Source of the DNA: Rickettsiella endosymbiont of Dermanyssus gallinae
GTDB taxonomy: Bacteria > Pseudomonadota > Gammaproteobacteria > Diplorickettsiales > Diplorickettsiaceae
DNA: 64,000 nt
Reading direction: 5' to 3'
Assembly: GCF_019285595.1 (NCBI RefSeq)
Contig: NZ_CP079094.1
Location: 62,001 to 126,000 of the forward strand
Shown piece by piece: positions 18,014-26,180 of the stretch. Within the stretch, counting starts at the first letter, position 1, and each line of letters starts with the position of its first letter. Under the pieces are notes generated by a model that saw only the letters and a program-made list of their open reading frames with translations, did no database searches and was not told the origin of the DNA. Both the position numbers and the translations under genes were made by a program.

Positions 18014-18065
18014 ATGAACCTGAAAGACCCCGAATTGTAGTCAATTTGAGCGTAATTAGCAATTT
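17972..18065. repeat. Prophage attachment repeat, left copy
   Basis: 94 bases matching 51470-51564 with one substitution (tRNA D stem) and one missing G in the leader. It covers the tRNA-Thr anticodon stem-loop, its 5' half, leader and promoter. Homology ends one base before TAGGTCCCGGG on the tRNA side and at GCAATTT on the promoter side. Confidence 0.9.
18034..18062 (-). promoter_or_regulatory. tRNA-Thr promoter inside the attachment repeat
   Basis: On the minus strand, -35 TTGCTA (18062-18057) and -10 TACAAT (18039-18034) are separated by exactly 17 bases. A GC-rich TTCGGGG discriminator follows, typical of stringently controlled stable-RNA promoters. The whole promoter lies within the direct repeat shared with the right prophage end. 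Confidence 0.75.
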
Positions 18066-18079
18066 ACTGTTTAACCTTC

Positions 18080-19081
18080 TCATGATTGATGTACCAGTTT
18101 TGTACCAGCTACCCGCTCTGCGGCATTTCGTAAATGAGAGCTGCTTAAATGAGCGTAGCGTCCAACCATATCTAGGGAAGACCAACCACCCAGTTTCTGC
18201 AAATCATATAATGAAGTTCCATTTTGCACATGCCATGATGCCCAGGTATGACGTAAATCATGCCAACGGAAATCTTCGATCCCCACTCGCTTTAGGGCTT
18301 TACGCCAAGCTTTAGTATTACACTGTCTTATAGGATTTCCTTTATAAGTAAATACAAATTCATCATGCTTAAATAATTGCTTTCTTAAAATAGAAATAGC
18401 ATCAGAATTTAGAGGAACGGCAATAGATACTTTGCTTTTAGATTCTTTTGCAGGAATAGAAGCGTGTCGCTCGTCTAAATTAACGTTTTTCCATCGCAAC
18501 CTTAATACATTGGCTTGTCTTAAGCCCGTGGCTAGGGAAAACGCAGCTAAGTCAGCCAAATGTGTAGGAAGCTCCTGTAATAGCTTTTTAGCTTCTTCTT
18601 TCGTTAGCCAGCGTTCACGTTCTTCACCTTCATAACGCATAGAAACTTCAGGCGCTTTATCAATCCATTTCCATTCTTGTTCTGCTTTTCTGAGAATTGA
18701 CCGTAAAAGTGCTAGTAACCGATTAACGGTAGCAGCAGATACTTCGGTTTTTTCTTTTTTTTCGGCTATTTCTTCAATCATTTCACTTGTTATTTCACTG
18801 AGCTTTTTATTCTTTAGGTGAGGTTCAACCCAATTCAATTGCTGTATATCGTTCTTTAAACTTCGTTTATGGGCTGATACCTTTAACCATTTAACAACGG
18901 CCTCTTGCCATAGTTTCTCTGGTTTTTCACCTAATTTGCGTTGACGCCATAGATCGGCTTTTAATCGATCATGCAATTCTTGCGCCGCTGCTTTGTTTGC
19001 CGTCCCAGTAGATAGTTGTATTCTCTTTCCATTTTGACAAAATCTGATCCACCAGATGTTATTGCGTTTACAGAGTGCCAT
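18080..19081 (-). CDS. Prophage tyrosine integrase
   Basis: 333 residues. Catalytic marks: Arg in LATGLRQANVLRLRW, H-x-x-R in WHDLRHTWASWHVQNG and Tyr in MVGRYAHLS. The core-binding domain lies at about 55-150. The gene ends 15 bases from the left attachment repeat and reads toward it. Its last codons contain two TGTACCA arm-site-like heptamers also seen at the other prophage end. It would catalyse insertion into and excision from the tRNA-Thr 5' half. Confidence 0.92.
   Translation of the reverse strand: MALCKRNNIWWIRFCQNGKRIQLSTGTANKAAAQELHDRLKADLWRQRKLGEKPEKLWQEAVVKWLKVSAHKRSLKNDIQQLNWVEPHLKNKKLSEITSEMIEEIAEKKEKTEVSAATVNRLLALLRSILRKAEQEWKWIDKAPEVSMRYEGEERERWLTKEEAKKLLQELPTHLADLAAFSLATGLRQANVLRLRWKNVNLDERHASIPAKESKSKVSIAVPLNSDAISILRKQLFKHDEFVFTYKGNPIRQCNTKAWRKALKRVGIEDFRWHDLRHTWASWHVQNGTSLYDLQKLGGWSSLDMVGRYAHLSSSHLRNAAERVAGTKLVHQS
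18090..18107. promoter_or_regulatory. Candidate integrase arm sites, left
   Basis: Two direct TGTACCA heptamers 11 bases apart (18090-18096 and 18101-18107), inside the integrase 3' end and within 45 bases of the attachment repeat. The same arrangement recurs near the right end at 51349-51366. Confidence 0.55.
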
Positions 19082-19293
19082 AATTTTTCTCTCCTCTTGT
19101 TAGAGACACCCTGCGGTATTTTGCAGGGTTGATCGTAAAGTGAACGAATGTAATTAGCAAGGTCTTCTTCTAGGAAGCACCAGCGTTTACCTGGCTTTGC
19201 TGCTGGGATTTTCCCATTAGCTACCAATCTTCTAAGTCCTTCTGGGTTCATCTTTAGAAACTGAGCCGCTTCCTCAAGATCAAAGGTTTTCAT
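18961..19293 (-). CDS. Excisionase-like HTH protein
   Basis: 110 residues. The first ~50 form an excisionase/MerR-type helix-turn-helix: TFDLEEAAQFLKMNPEGLRRLVANGKIPAAKPGKRWCFLEEDLANYI. It overlaps the integrase start by 121 bases in another frame, so the C-terminal part may be less constrained. Its position directly upstream of int on the same strand fits a role in excision or direction control. Confidence 0.72.
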   Translation of the reverse strand: MKTFDLEEAAQFLKMNPEGLRRLVANGKIPAAKPGKRWCFLEEDLANYIRSLYDQPCKIPQGVSNKRREKLWHSVNAITSGGSDFVKMEREYNYLLGRQTKQRRKNCMID

Positions 19294-19544
19294 GGTTTCT
19301 GCTCCTTAACTTCGACGGTTGCATCTTTTTCTCCATATATGTGAATAGGTAATTTTTTCATATCCATGAACGTATTTATCCTTGATAAGCTGGTTAAGAA
19401 CCAAATCAATATTTTTATTATAAAAAAGGTAATAGTTTTTTATCTTTCTACTAATAGATTACGCGAAAATTTTAATACCCTGGTCATAAATTTATTGGGT
19501 AGTCTTTATAGATACTGTGTAATAACAAAGGGGAGCGAATACAC

Positions 19545-20384
19545 ATGGAGCATGATGTTTTTGAACTTTTCTTAAGAGAATGCAAAACACAAGAAAAAGC
19601 GGCTGATATTCTCAAGGTTTCTCAATCTTATATCAGTAAAATGCGTAGTGGTGAAAGAAAAATTTGCTTTGATCTTGCAAAAAAAATTACTGATTACTTA
19701 CAAAAGAAATTAGATGTAGTAATTTCTCCTGAAAAATTGATTTCTCGTATTGAAAAAAATAAAAAAGAACTTTCTAATTCTACCTTATTCTATAATATTC
19801 CGATTAAATTTAGTCCTATCAATTTAGAAATAATAAAAACATCGTTTGATAAAAATTGTCCTCAAAGTAATGAAAAAATAGACCTAGAGAGATTTATTAT
19901 TGTTGATGAGTTTTATTATTTAATTTCAGATGAAGAAACTTATTTTCATTATTTAAATTCAAATAAGAAAATAGTTAAGGGATGTAAAATTTGTTTACAA
20001 AAATTAATCAATATGGGATTAGATAAATCTATTATTGCATATATTTCTAATACATTTGATCTAATAGAGCGTACAAAAATTGCACAAAGGGTTGAGGGTT
20101 TAGCGGGGAATCGACGTGGAAAACCACTTAAAAAAGGTCTTAATGTGGATAATTTACCACATTTGGTACTTCCAAGAGGGGTAAAGACACGAGACTTTGC
20201 TGCTGACCTTTGTGGTCTCGGTGAAGGTACCTATCGAAAACTTAAAAAAATCATCGAACACGATGACGAAGGATTGATTGATCAAGTTCGATGCGAAGAA
20301 ATCACCCCCCATGCCGCCTATCAAAAAATCCTAACAATAGAACCCAAACCTTCTTTTTCATTCCCTTCATCTTTTAACCGTTAA
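19545..20384 (+). CDS. Phage HTH regulator, possible replication initiator
   Basis: 279 residues. The N-terminus is a Cro/CI-type helix-turn-helix (FLRECKTQEKAADILKVSQSYISKMRSGERKI). The middle is AT-rich and unrecognised. The C-terminus (GVKTRDFAADLCGLGEGTYRKLKKIIEHDDEGLIDQV) resembles a second DNA-binding segment of ParB-type regulators. It starts the rightward early operon, divergent from int and the excisionase-like gene, so it may act as repressor or early regulator. A GGGGAG ribosome binding site precedes the ATG. Confidence 0.65.
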   Translation: MEHDVFELFLRECKTQEKAADILKVSQSYISKMRSGERKICFDLAKKITDYLQKKLDVVISPEKLISRIEKNKKELSNSTLFYNIPIKFSPINLEIIKTSFDKNCPQSNEKIDLERFIIVDEFYYLISDEETYFHYLNSNKKIVKGCKICLQKLINMGLDKSIIAYISNTFDLIERTKIAQRVEGLAGNRRGKPLKKGLNVDNLPHLVLPRGVKTRDFAADLCGLGEGTYRKLKKIIEHDDEGLIDQVRCEEITPHAAYQKILTIEPKPSFSFPSSFNR

Positions 20385-20396
20385 TAAGGAGACCCT

Positions 20397-20930
20397 ATGC
20401 CATTTTATACCTTTATTTTCAACCAGCCATCTAACCCACTTTCACTTTTGAGGAGCTATTTTATGAAAATGAATGACAACTATATGTTTGATATAAAAAG
20501 AACAAGGGATGAATTTATCTTAAGACTATTTTCTCTAGACCTTAAAGAAAGATTGCTCTTAGGAAGTATTTATGAACAACCTGAAATTAGCTGTTTGGGT
20601 TATTTAGAATATAAAAACATTTTTATAGACAATATGTTAGGCCTATTAAAGTCCGATTTAATACACTGTGTAAATAAACTGTGTCAATACGATTTTTTAA
20701 TGTATGACCCTCATTTTAATTTACTGTATTTGAATGACTATCTAATAAGATTCCCTTTAAAAAATGCCAATGAAGGACAAAAAGTAGAGAGACATTTTTA
20801 TAAGCTTACTAAAAAAGTTAATTTTTATCCTATTTTAGCCTGTGATTTATTAAAGATGCCTTTTTTAACCAAATCCTTTCGTAGAAACCTTAAAGAATAT
20901 TTATACGATTTAATGGATGAAAGCAAATGA
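20397..20930 (+). CDS. Unknown early phage protein
   Basis: 177 residues, not recognised. It is mixed helical, rich in Leu, Phe and Lys, without a signal peptide. Two starts have good ribosome binding sites: ATG 20397 (AAGGAG) and ATG 20463 (GAGGAG). Its end overlaps the helicase start by four bases (ATGA), implying coupled translation and perhaps a helicase-loading or primosome role. That role is inferred from position only. Confidence 0.55.
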   Translation: MPFYTFIFNQPSNPLSLLRSYFMKMNDNYMFDIKRTRDEFILRLFSLDLKERLLLGSIYEQPEISCLGYLEYKNIFIDNMLGLLKSDLIHCVNKLCQYDFLMYDPHFNLLYLNDYLIRFPLKNANEGQKVERHFYKLTKKVNFYPILACDLLKMPFLTKSFRRNLKEYLYDLMDESK

Positions 20931-22741
20931 GTAATCCCGCTTGCTACTCATCCCAAGCTGAACAAGCGATCATAGGTAGTTTATTACTGGATAACACTAC
21001 CTGGGATGACGTACAACAAAAACAACTAACGTTTAAAGACTTTTATCGAAGAGAGCATCAAGTTCTCTTCGATCTTATTTCTAAAAAGTTAGTCCAGGGC
21101 GAATGTATTGATGCCTTAATGCTCCAGGATGAAATAAAGCTAATCCCAGAATTAAAAGACTTAAACATCGAGCTTTACGTTTTAGAGCTACTAAGGCAAA
21201 CCTACCGTACCTCCAATATTACTTCTTATGCAGAAATAGTTAAGGAGCATTCACAACGTCGACAGTTTAAGGAGGTATTGGGTTACCTTGATAAACATGC
21301 GAATGAAGGTGACATAAAAACGTTGGTTCAACAGGCTCATCAAGAACTAGCACACTTAGTTTATGCACCCTTACCAGAGCATCACGGCATTTCTTATCAA
21401 CGTTTCCTTGATATTGAACCACAGGCGATTAATTGGCTATGGCCGAATCAAATTGCTCGAGGAAAAGTATCCATTATTGCTGGCAATCCTGGTTTAGGGA
21501 AATCACAAATTACCGCGTATATGGCCGCAGTTGTTTCGAGCGGCGGTGTTTGGCCAGTAGAACAAACCCAATGCCAATCGGGGGGTGTTATTTTTCTTTC
21601 GGCAGAAGATGATCCTGCCGATACCATCAGGCCGCGTTTAGAAGCAGTAGGTGCTTATTTAAACAAAGTTTATATTATCAAGCTCGTTAAAAATAAAAAA
21701 CAAGACAAAGAAGTTAAGCGCAGTTTTAATCTTAAAACAGACTTACCTAATTTAGAGAAATTGCTGAACGAGTTAAAAGATATTGCACTGATTATCATTG
21801 ATCCCATTACGGCTTATTTAGGTCAAACAGACAGTTATAACAATGCTGAAGTGAGAAACTTACTGATGCCATTAAGTGATCTGGCCGCTAAGTATAACGT
21901 CGCTGTCGTGGCAGTTTCCCATCTCAATAAAAACTCAGGACAAGACCCGTTATTGCGAGTAGCTGGCAGTTTGGCTTTTGTAGCCGCAGCACGCACGGCG
22001 TTTGTGGTGACTCATGACCCAAATGATAAAAAGCGCCGTTTTTTATTTCCTGTCAAAAACAATATTGCTGAAGATAAAAACGGCTTTGCTTTTTCGATTC
22101 AATCTTGTTGGTTAGATAATAACCAATTCGGCAGTTCAAAGATTGTTTGGGAAGACGAAATGATTAGCGAAGAGGTTATGAACACCATGAGTTCATCCAG
22201 CGAACCGGAAGATAACAGCATATTAAAAGAAGCAATAGATTTTCTGAGTAATGAGTTGGCTTATAGCGCGCGAAGCGTTAGTCAGTTAAAGAAAGCGACG
22301 AATGAATATGGCCTCTCTTGGGCAAGTGTCATTAGAGCAAAAACAGCTTTAAGGATTATTCCCAAAAAATCAGCTTTTACAGGCGGATGGATGTGGTCTT
22401 TACCGGACGAGCTTAAAAAGGACAATCAGCAGAATAAGTTGGTTCCTTTTAAAGAGCCTATTTCTGATTTATCGAAGGAGATCAAAAATCCTAATACAAA
22501 AAACTTGATCTCCTTGATCTCCTTCGGAGAAGAAGATCACCTTGGGCAAGATTTAAACAAAATAGAGGATGAAATAGAGCAAAATTTAAACACAAACAAC
22601 GTAGTGGTCGAAGAAGATCAAGGAGATCAAATTATTTGTGAAGGGGATATTGATCATCTTCAGCAAAATTTGAACAGTTCGGAAAACGAACAAGATTTTT
22701 ATATCGATATACAACAAGGGGAAGATAACGATGCGTACTAA
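20927..22741 (+). CDS. DnaB-N/RepA-type replicative helicase
   Basis: 604 residues. Residues 8-110 look like a DnaB N-terminal domain (AEQAIIGSLLLDNTTW). Residues ~165-400 are a RecA-fold RepA/AAA_25 ATPase with Walker A GNPGLGKS (186-193) and Walker B ALIIIDPITAYLG. The C-terminal ~170 residues are acidic and Asn/Glu rich and contain repeated DHL.Q.LN-like segments, probably disordered. It should drive phage DNA replication with the host polymerase. Confidence 0.8.
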   Translation: MSNPACYSSQAEQAIIGSLLLDNTTWDDVQQKQLTFKDFYRREHQVLFDLISKKLVQGECIDALMLQDEIKLIPELKDLNIELYVLELLRQTYRTSNITSYAEIVKEHSQRRQFKEVLGYLDKHANEGDIKTLVQQAHQELAHLVYAPLPEHHGISYQRFLDIEPQAINWLWPNQIARGKVSIIAGNPGLGKSQITAYMAAVVSSGGVWPVEQTQCQSGGVIFLSAEDDPADTIRPRLEAVGAYLNKVYIIKLVKNKKQDKEVKRSFNLKTDLPNLEKLLNELKDIALIIIDPITAYLGQTDSYNNAEVRNLLMPLSDLAAKYNVAVVAVSHLNKNSGQDPLLRVAGSLAFVAAARTAFVVTHDPNDKKRRFLFPVKNNIAEDKNGFAFSIQSCWLDNNQFGSSKIVWEDEMISEEVMNTMSSSSEPEDNSILKEAIDFLSNELAYSARSVSQLKKATNEYGLSWASVIRAKTALRIIPKKSAFTGGWMWSLPDELKKDNQQNKLVPFKEPISDLSKEIKNPNTKNLISLISFGEEDHLGQDLNKIEDEIEQNLNTNNVVVEEDQGDQIICEGDIDHLQQNLNSSENEQDFYIDIQQGEDNDAY

Positions 22742-22922
22742 TCTACTTACTCATATTAATCCTTTATTCAAACACGTAAGAGGTAAATTTATGTTCATTG
22801 TAAAGTTACTACACGAGGTAATACGTTATCCGGTGCAATTGCGGCAAAATTACAAAGAAAGAAAATTGCTCAAGAAAAGAGACAAAAAATTTGCCGACAT
22901 AATGAAAAGGATTATTAAGTAG
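22731..22922 (+). CDS. Small basic phage protein
   Basis: 63 residues, overlapping the helicase end by 11 bases. It is strongly basic at the C-terminus (QNYKERKLLKKRDKKFADIMKRIIK) with a hydrophobic middle. Not recognised. Tight packing in the early operon supports a real gene. Confidence 0.5.
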   Translation: MRTNLLTHINPLFKHVRGKFMFIVKLLHEVIRYPVQLRQNYKERKLLKKRDKKFADIMKRIIK

Positions 22923-22923
22923 T

Positions 22924-23127
22924 ATGACGCCGCATACAAAACGGATTTTTGAGACCCTAGATAAGTTTGTAACGAATTACCGACGGGGCTATCAAATCAA
23001 ATATATTCGGTTAAAACCAGACGATTATAAATTAGTGGTTAAATCCTTACCGTATTACCAGAAATTAAGTGCGGAGAAAAAAGGCTATTTTGATTATCGA
23101 GATTTTACTGTGATACCGGAGAAATAA
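22924..23127 (+). CDS. Small phage protein of unknown function
   Basis: 67 residues, starting one base after the preceding stop and ending one base before the next gene. Basic, with RRGYQIKYIRLKPDDYKLVV resembling a compact alpha-beta fold seen in small phage proteins. No specific function can be given. Confidence 0.55.
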   Translation: MTPHTKRIFETLDKFVTNYRRGYQIKYIRLKPDDYKLVVKSLPYYQKLSAEKKGYFDYRDFTVIPEK

Positions 23128-23128
23128 A

Positions 23129-23308
23129 ATGCGATGTATTAATCCAAGCTGTAATTATCCCAAGACCTCTGTTAAGAATTCACGGCGTATGTACGAAGGC
23201 AGAATGCACCGTAGACGCCACTTTTGCCATAAGTGCAATACACGCTATACCACTTATGAAACAATCTTATCTGATGGAGGTACAGCGCCACATTGGTTTG
23301 ATTTTTAA
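23129..23308 (+). CDS. NrdR/Ogr-like zinc-ribbon protein
   Basis: 59 residues. The pattern MRCINPSC ... SRRMYEGRMHRRRHFCHKCNTRYTTYET has two cysteine pairs and closely resembles the zinc ribbon of NrdR, and more loosely phage Ogr/Delta activators. In a phage this small stand-alone ribbon is more likely a late-gene activator or DNA-binding factor than a full ribonucleotide reductase repressor, since the ATP-cone is absent. Confidence 0.65.
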   Translation: MRCINPSCNYPKTSVKNSRRMYEGRMHRRRHFCHKCNTRYTTYETILSDGGTAPHWFDF

Positions 23309-23421
23309 TACCTATTATTGTACTGAAGAGACCTACAACATTTTCTAAGATACTTTGATAAATTTTAAGAGCAAAATAGTGATAGAATTTTCTAGGATTT
23401 TAAAAGGATTGAATAGAAAAA

Positions 23422-24330
23422 ATGATAAAGAGGATTGAATGCTTGGAAGATGTTAGTAACTTTACTATTAAATTAGGTGGCAAAAATAGTATAGATGCGG
23501 AAGCATTTAACAATATTATACAAAATACTGTTTCATTAATGAAAAGAAGCGCCTCGATAGCCGCGCCAGATGCCTTTTTAAGAGTAGAGATTAATGGTAA
23601 TTCACAAGGTTCTTTTCTAACGTCCTTAGCTATCATCATAAAAGATAACCCTACATTATTTCATCATGGTAAAGAAATTATAGGGTTGGGAGTGCTTATC
23701 TTAGGAGGGTTCTATAACTATTTAAAAATTAAACAGCACTTAAAGGGGGAAAAAGAAAAAAGTATAAACTTCAATGTTGTACATAATATAACAGTTATTA
23801 TCAATAAAGATAATGAAACGCTAAAGGTAGATACACCTTCCGCAAAAAAATACTTTGAAAATAATGAAATAGAAACCTTGGTTTCGTCAATATTTTCAGA
23901 AGCAAAGAAAGAAAATAGAACTTCCTTTGAGTTAATACCTAGTAAGGAAAGTAAATTAAAACCATTAACTATAAAAGGTTCCGATTTCGATAATATGGCG
24001 AAAGAGATTGTTGATAATAAAGAGTCAATAACGCACATAGTACAACCGCCAAGCAATGCGAATTGGCTTATAAAGCAACCTGACTTTATAGGAGATTCAC
24101 AGTGGGTTTTTATTTATAATAAAACGATAAAAGCTAGTATAAAGGATAAGGTATTTTTAGATAAAATTAAATCCGGACAGATAAAATTAGGGGCTAATTA
24201 TTATCTACATTGCTCTTTCCAATTGGAATATGATCTAATAAACATGAACGAGGCTAAAAAAGATAGTGAAAAATATACTGTCCTTGAAGTCTTTGAGGTT
24301 ATAGAGCCTAAACAGAAAGAACTTTTTTAA
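23422..24330 (+). CDS. Unknown accessory protein with a hydrophobic segment
   Basis: 302 residues, AT-rich and Lys-rich, unlike its neighbours. One hydrophobic segment (KEIIGLGVLILGGFYNYLKI, about residues 75-95) could be membrane-associated. The rest looks mixed alpha-beta and ends with a possible small beta-rich domain (YYLHCSFQLEYDL). It sits between the early operon and ssb, flanked by non-coding gaps, a typical place for a moron. I do not recognise a family. Confidence 0.6.
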   Translation: MIKRIECLEDVSNFTIKLGGKNSIDAEAFNNIIQNTVSLMKRSASIAAPDAFLRVEINGNSQGSFLTSLAIIIKDNPTLFHHGKEIIGLGVLILGGFYNYLKIKQHLKGEKEKSINFNVVHNITVIINKDNETLKVDTPSAKKYFENNEIETLVSSIFSEAKKENRTSFELIPSKESKLKPLTIKGSDFDNMAKEIVDNKESITHIVQPPSNANWLIKQPDFIGDSQWVFIYNKTIKASIKDKVFLDKIKSGQIKLGANYYLHCSFQLEYDLINMNEAKKDSEKYTVLEVFEVIEPKQKELF

Positions 24331-24332
24331 TT

Positions 24333-24758
24333 TCAAAAAGGAATCTCATCATCAATATTTTCCTCTAATTCGTCAGGCGTAGACGGTAATGTAGTAGAAG
24401 GATCAGCAGATTTATCTGTTCTGCTATCTAGCATCTGTAGTTCTTTACACACAATTTCGGTTATAAAATGGTCTTGGCCGTCGCTTTTGTCCTGCCATTT
24501 ACGTGTTTGTAATTTACCCTCAATGTAAACTTTAGCCCCTTTTTTTAAATAATCGCGGGCAATTTCAGCCAGGCGCTGAAATAATACAATACGATGCCAT
24601 TCGGTTTTTTCTTGTTTTTCGCCGGTTTGCTTATCCTTCCATGCATCACTCGTCGCCAAACTAAACGTAGTCATAAGTTGGTTATTAGATATTACTTTTA
24701 CATCAGGGTCTGCGCCTAAATTTCCCACTAAAATAACCTTATTAATGCCTCTTGCCAT
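24333..24758 (-). CDS. ssb: Single-stranded DNA-binding protein
   Basis: 141 residues with the OB fold: [58 protein letters not shown]. The acidic tail ends DDEIPF, the SSB tip that binds partner proteins. It is the only minus-strand gene in this region and would coat ssDNA during phage replication and RecE/RecT-type recombination. This is probably the phage's own ssb rather than the chromosomal one. Confidence 0.93.
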   Translation of the reverse strand: MARGINKVILVGNLGADPDVKVISNNQLMTTFSLATSDAWKDKQTGEKQEKTEWHRIVLFQRLAEIARDYLKKGAKVYIEGKLQTRKWQDKSDGQDHFITEIVCKELQMLDSRTDKSADPSTTLPSTPDELEENIDDEIPF

Positions 24759-25065
24759 AAAACATCCTAATAAAACAAGAGATCACATTGTATTTTTTAA
24801 AACTATAGAAGAAAATATACCGGATAAAGTAACTATTATTTTTAATTTCAATCTTCCATACTCACTTAGTTCATTCTCACTATTTGTAAAAAGTATGGAT
24901 AAAAATAAGGTTCCTTTAAGTAACGCTCCTTGTTCCTCCGAATCTTCGGGTTCGGAGTCTATTTATGTGCGAATAGCCAGAGAGCATGACCGAACAAGCT
25001 ATCACGTGGCTAGAAAAAATTTCATGGGGGATGTTACGCCACTTTATGTCGACACGGGTAGATAA
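24745..25065 (+). CDS. Possible small phage protein (uncertain)
   Basis: 106 residues, not recognised. It overlaps the ssb start by 14 bases on the other strand and ends directly before the small-terminase start. Sequence composition is ordinary and no domain is visible. A perfect 7-bp hairpin (24936-24957, CTCCGAA/TTCGGAG) lies inside it, so part of the interval may be regulatory rather than coding. Confidence 0.3.
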   Translation: MPLAIKHPNKTRDHIVFFKTIEENIPDKVTIIFNFNLPYSLSSFSLFVKSMDKNKVPLSNAPCSSESSGSESIYVRIAREHDRTSYHVARKNFMGDVTPLYVDTGR

Positions 25066-25455
25066 ATGCCGGCGGGTCGCCCTACAAAACTAACACCTGA
25101 AATAGCGAAATCTATCATCCATGATCTAGCACAATTGATACCCTATGGCTCGGTCGCACAAGCGCATGGCATTACGCGTAACACCTTATATAAATGGATT
25201 ACGAAGGGTTTAGACGAAGCAGAGATAGGGAAAGTATCGCCATTTTCACAGTTTTCCATAGCGATTAAAAAAAATGAATGTCATTCGATTAAAACATTGT
25301 TAGACATTATTCGCTCTGGTGAAAAAGGCTGGCAGTCTTGCGCTTGGATTTTAGAGCGCCGTTTTGCATCTGAATTTTCTTTAGGCGCGCCAGAGTTAGC
25401 GCAATTAAAGCAAGATATTGAAGAATTAAAAAAGATGATAAATGAAAATGACTAA
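25066..25455 (+). CDS. Phage small terminase-like HTH protein
   Basis: 129 residues. It begins MPAGRPTKLTPEIAKSII and has a helix-turn-helix (SVAQAHGITRNTLYKWI), the usual start of small terminase subunits that recognise phage DNA for packaging. A C-terminal coiled coil (LAQLKQDIEELKKMI) could mediate oligomerisation. The large terminase lies at the far end of the virion module (40056-41516), as in several T7-like prophages. Confidence 0.68.
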   Translation: MPAGRPTKLTPEIAKSIIHDLAQLIPYGSVAQAHGITRNTLYKWITKGLDEAEIGKVSPFSQFSIAIKKNECHSIKTLLDIIRSGEKGWQSCAWILERRFASEFSLGAPELAQLKQDIEELKKMINEND

Positions 25456-25472
25456 ACACCGGAGAGTTAAAA

Positions 25473-25571
25473 GTGGAAAAATTAGATAAAGCGGCACGTT
25501 TAAAAAAACGTTTTATAGCCATCCATGATGGATTAACCGAAACCTTAGAAAAACTACGAAAAAGAAAATAA
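25473..25571 (+). CDS. Very small basic phage protein
   Basis: 32 residues from a GTG with a GGAGAG ribosome binding site. Lys/Arg rich (ARLKKRF...LEKLRKRK). It fills the gap between the small terminase and the next gene. Real but weak: no homologue is recognised. Confidence 0.35.
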   Translation: MEKLDKAARLKKRFIAIHDGLTETLEKLRKRK

Positions 25572-25572
25572 C

Positions 25573-25986
25573 TTGATTGCGGTTTTTCTATTTTATAACC
25601 GAGGCATCGGTAAGTATGGAATATTTAGCTTTAGTAAGGAGTTAGTACATTGTGCGTTGCTCTGTTATCAAGGTGACTACTGTGTTTTGTTTGAAATTTC
25701 TCCCTTTGGTTTTATTTATCGTATTTTAAAAAGTAATGACGTAAATAAAAATTTAAACGCTATTAAAAAATTACCTTGCTTGAGTGCTTTTATTGCTGTG
25801 ATGGTTAAAGAAAAGAAAAAAATCAAAGAATGGCCTATCAAATGGTATACCTGCAACGAAGTGTGCCGTTATTTTAGTGGCGTGGCGATTGGATGGACAT
25901 TTAACCCTAAGCATTTATATAACAAATTATTGAGTCATCAAAAGAAGCGCAACTACGAACTATTAGCCCATTGGAGACGCACATGA
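25573..25986 (+). CDS. Unknown phage protein upstream of the portal
   Basis: 137 residues, starting at a TTG. Cys and aromatic rich (CALLCYQGDYCVLFEISPFGFIYRIL), ending in a basic segment; perhaps a compact beta domain. Its end overlaps the next gene by four bases (ATGA). Small proteins in this position are common in T7-like prophages. Function unknown. Confidence 0.55.
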   Translation: MIAVFLFYNRGIGKYGIFSFSKELVHCALLCYQGDYCVLFEISPFGFIYRILKSNDVNKNLNAIKKLPCLSAFIAVMVKEKKKIKEWPIKWYTCNEVCRYFSGVAIGWTFNPKHLYNKLLSHQKKRNYELLAHWRRT

Positions 25987-26180
25987 GTGGTGGTGGTGGC
26001 AGTCATGAGAGTGATGAAGCTAACCGCTTAGCTGACGAGCAACTACGTCTGCAAAAGGAAGAATTAGAGCAAAAACGCGAGGCGGTTTTCAAAGAGCGTA
26101 TGGCTATTCTCCAAGGCCAGGGCGCGCAGCAGTTCAACAACCCAGATAATCCTAATCCACCACAGCAGATTATCCAATGA
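25983..26180 (+). CDS. Small glycine-rich/coiled-coil phage protein
   Basis: 65 residues from ATG 25983: an N-terminal MSGGGGSHES, a charged coiled coil (RLADEQLRLQKEELEQKREAV) and a Pro/Asn/Gln-rich tail. It overlaps both neighbours by four bases (ATGA), so it is translated as part of the portal operon. Possibly a minor virion or assembly factor. Confidence 0.6.
   Translation: MSGGGGSHESDEANRLADEQLRLQKEELEQKREAVFKERMAILQGQGAQQFNNPDNPNPPQQIIQ

Noticed and set aside
19366-19575. Open frame upstream of the HTH regulator
   Set aside because: Low-complexity, no ribosome binding site, overlaps the regulator's start; most likely the divergent promoter region.
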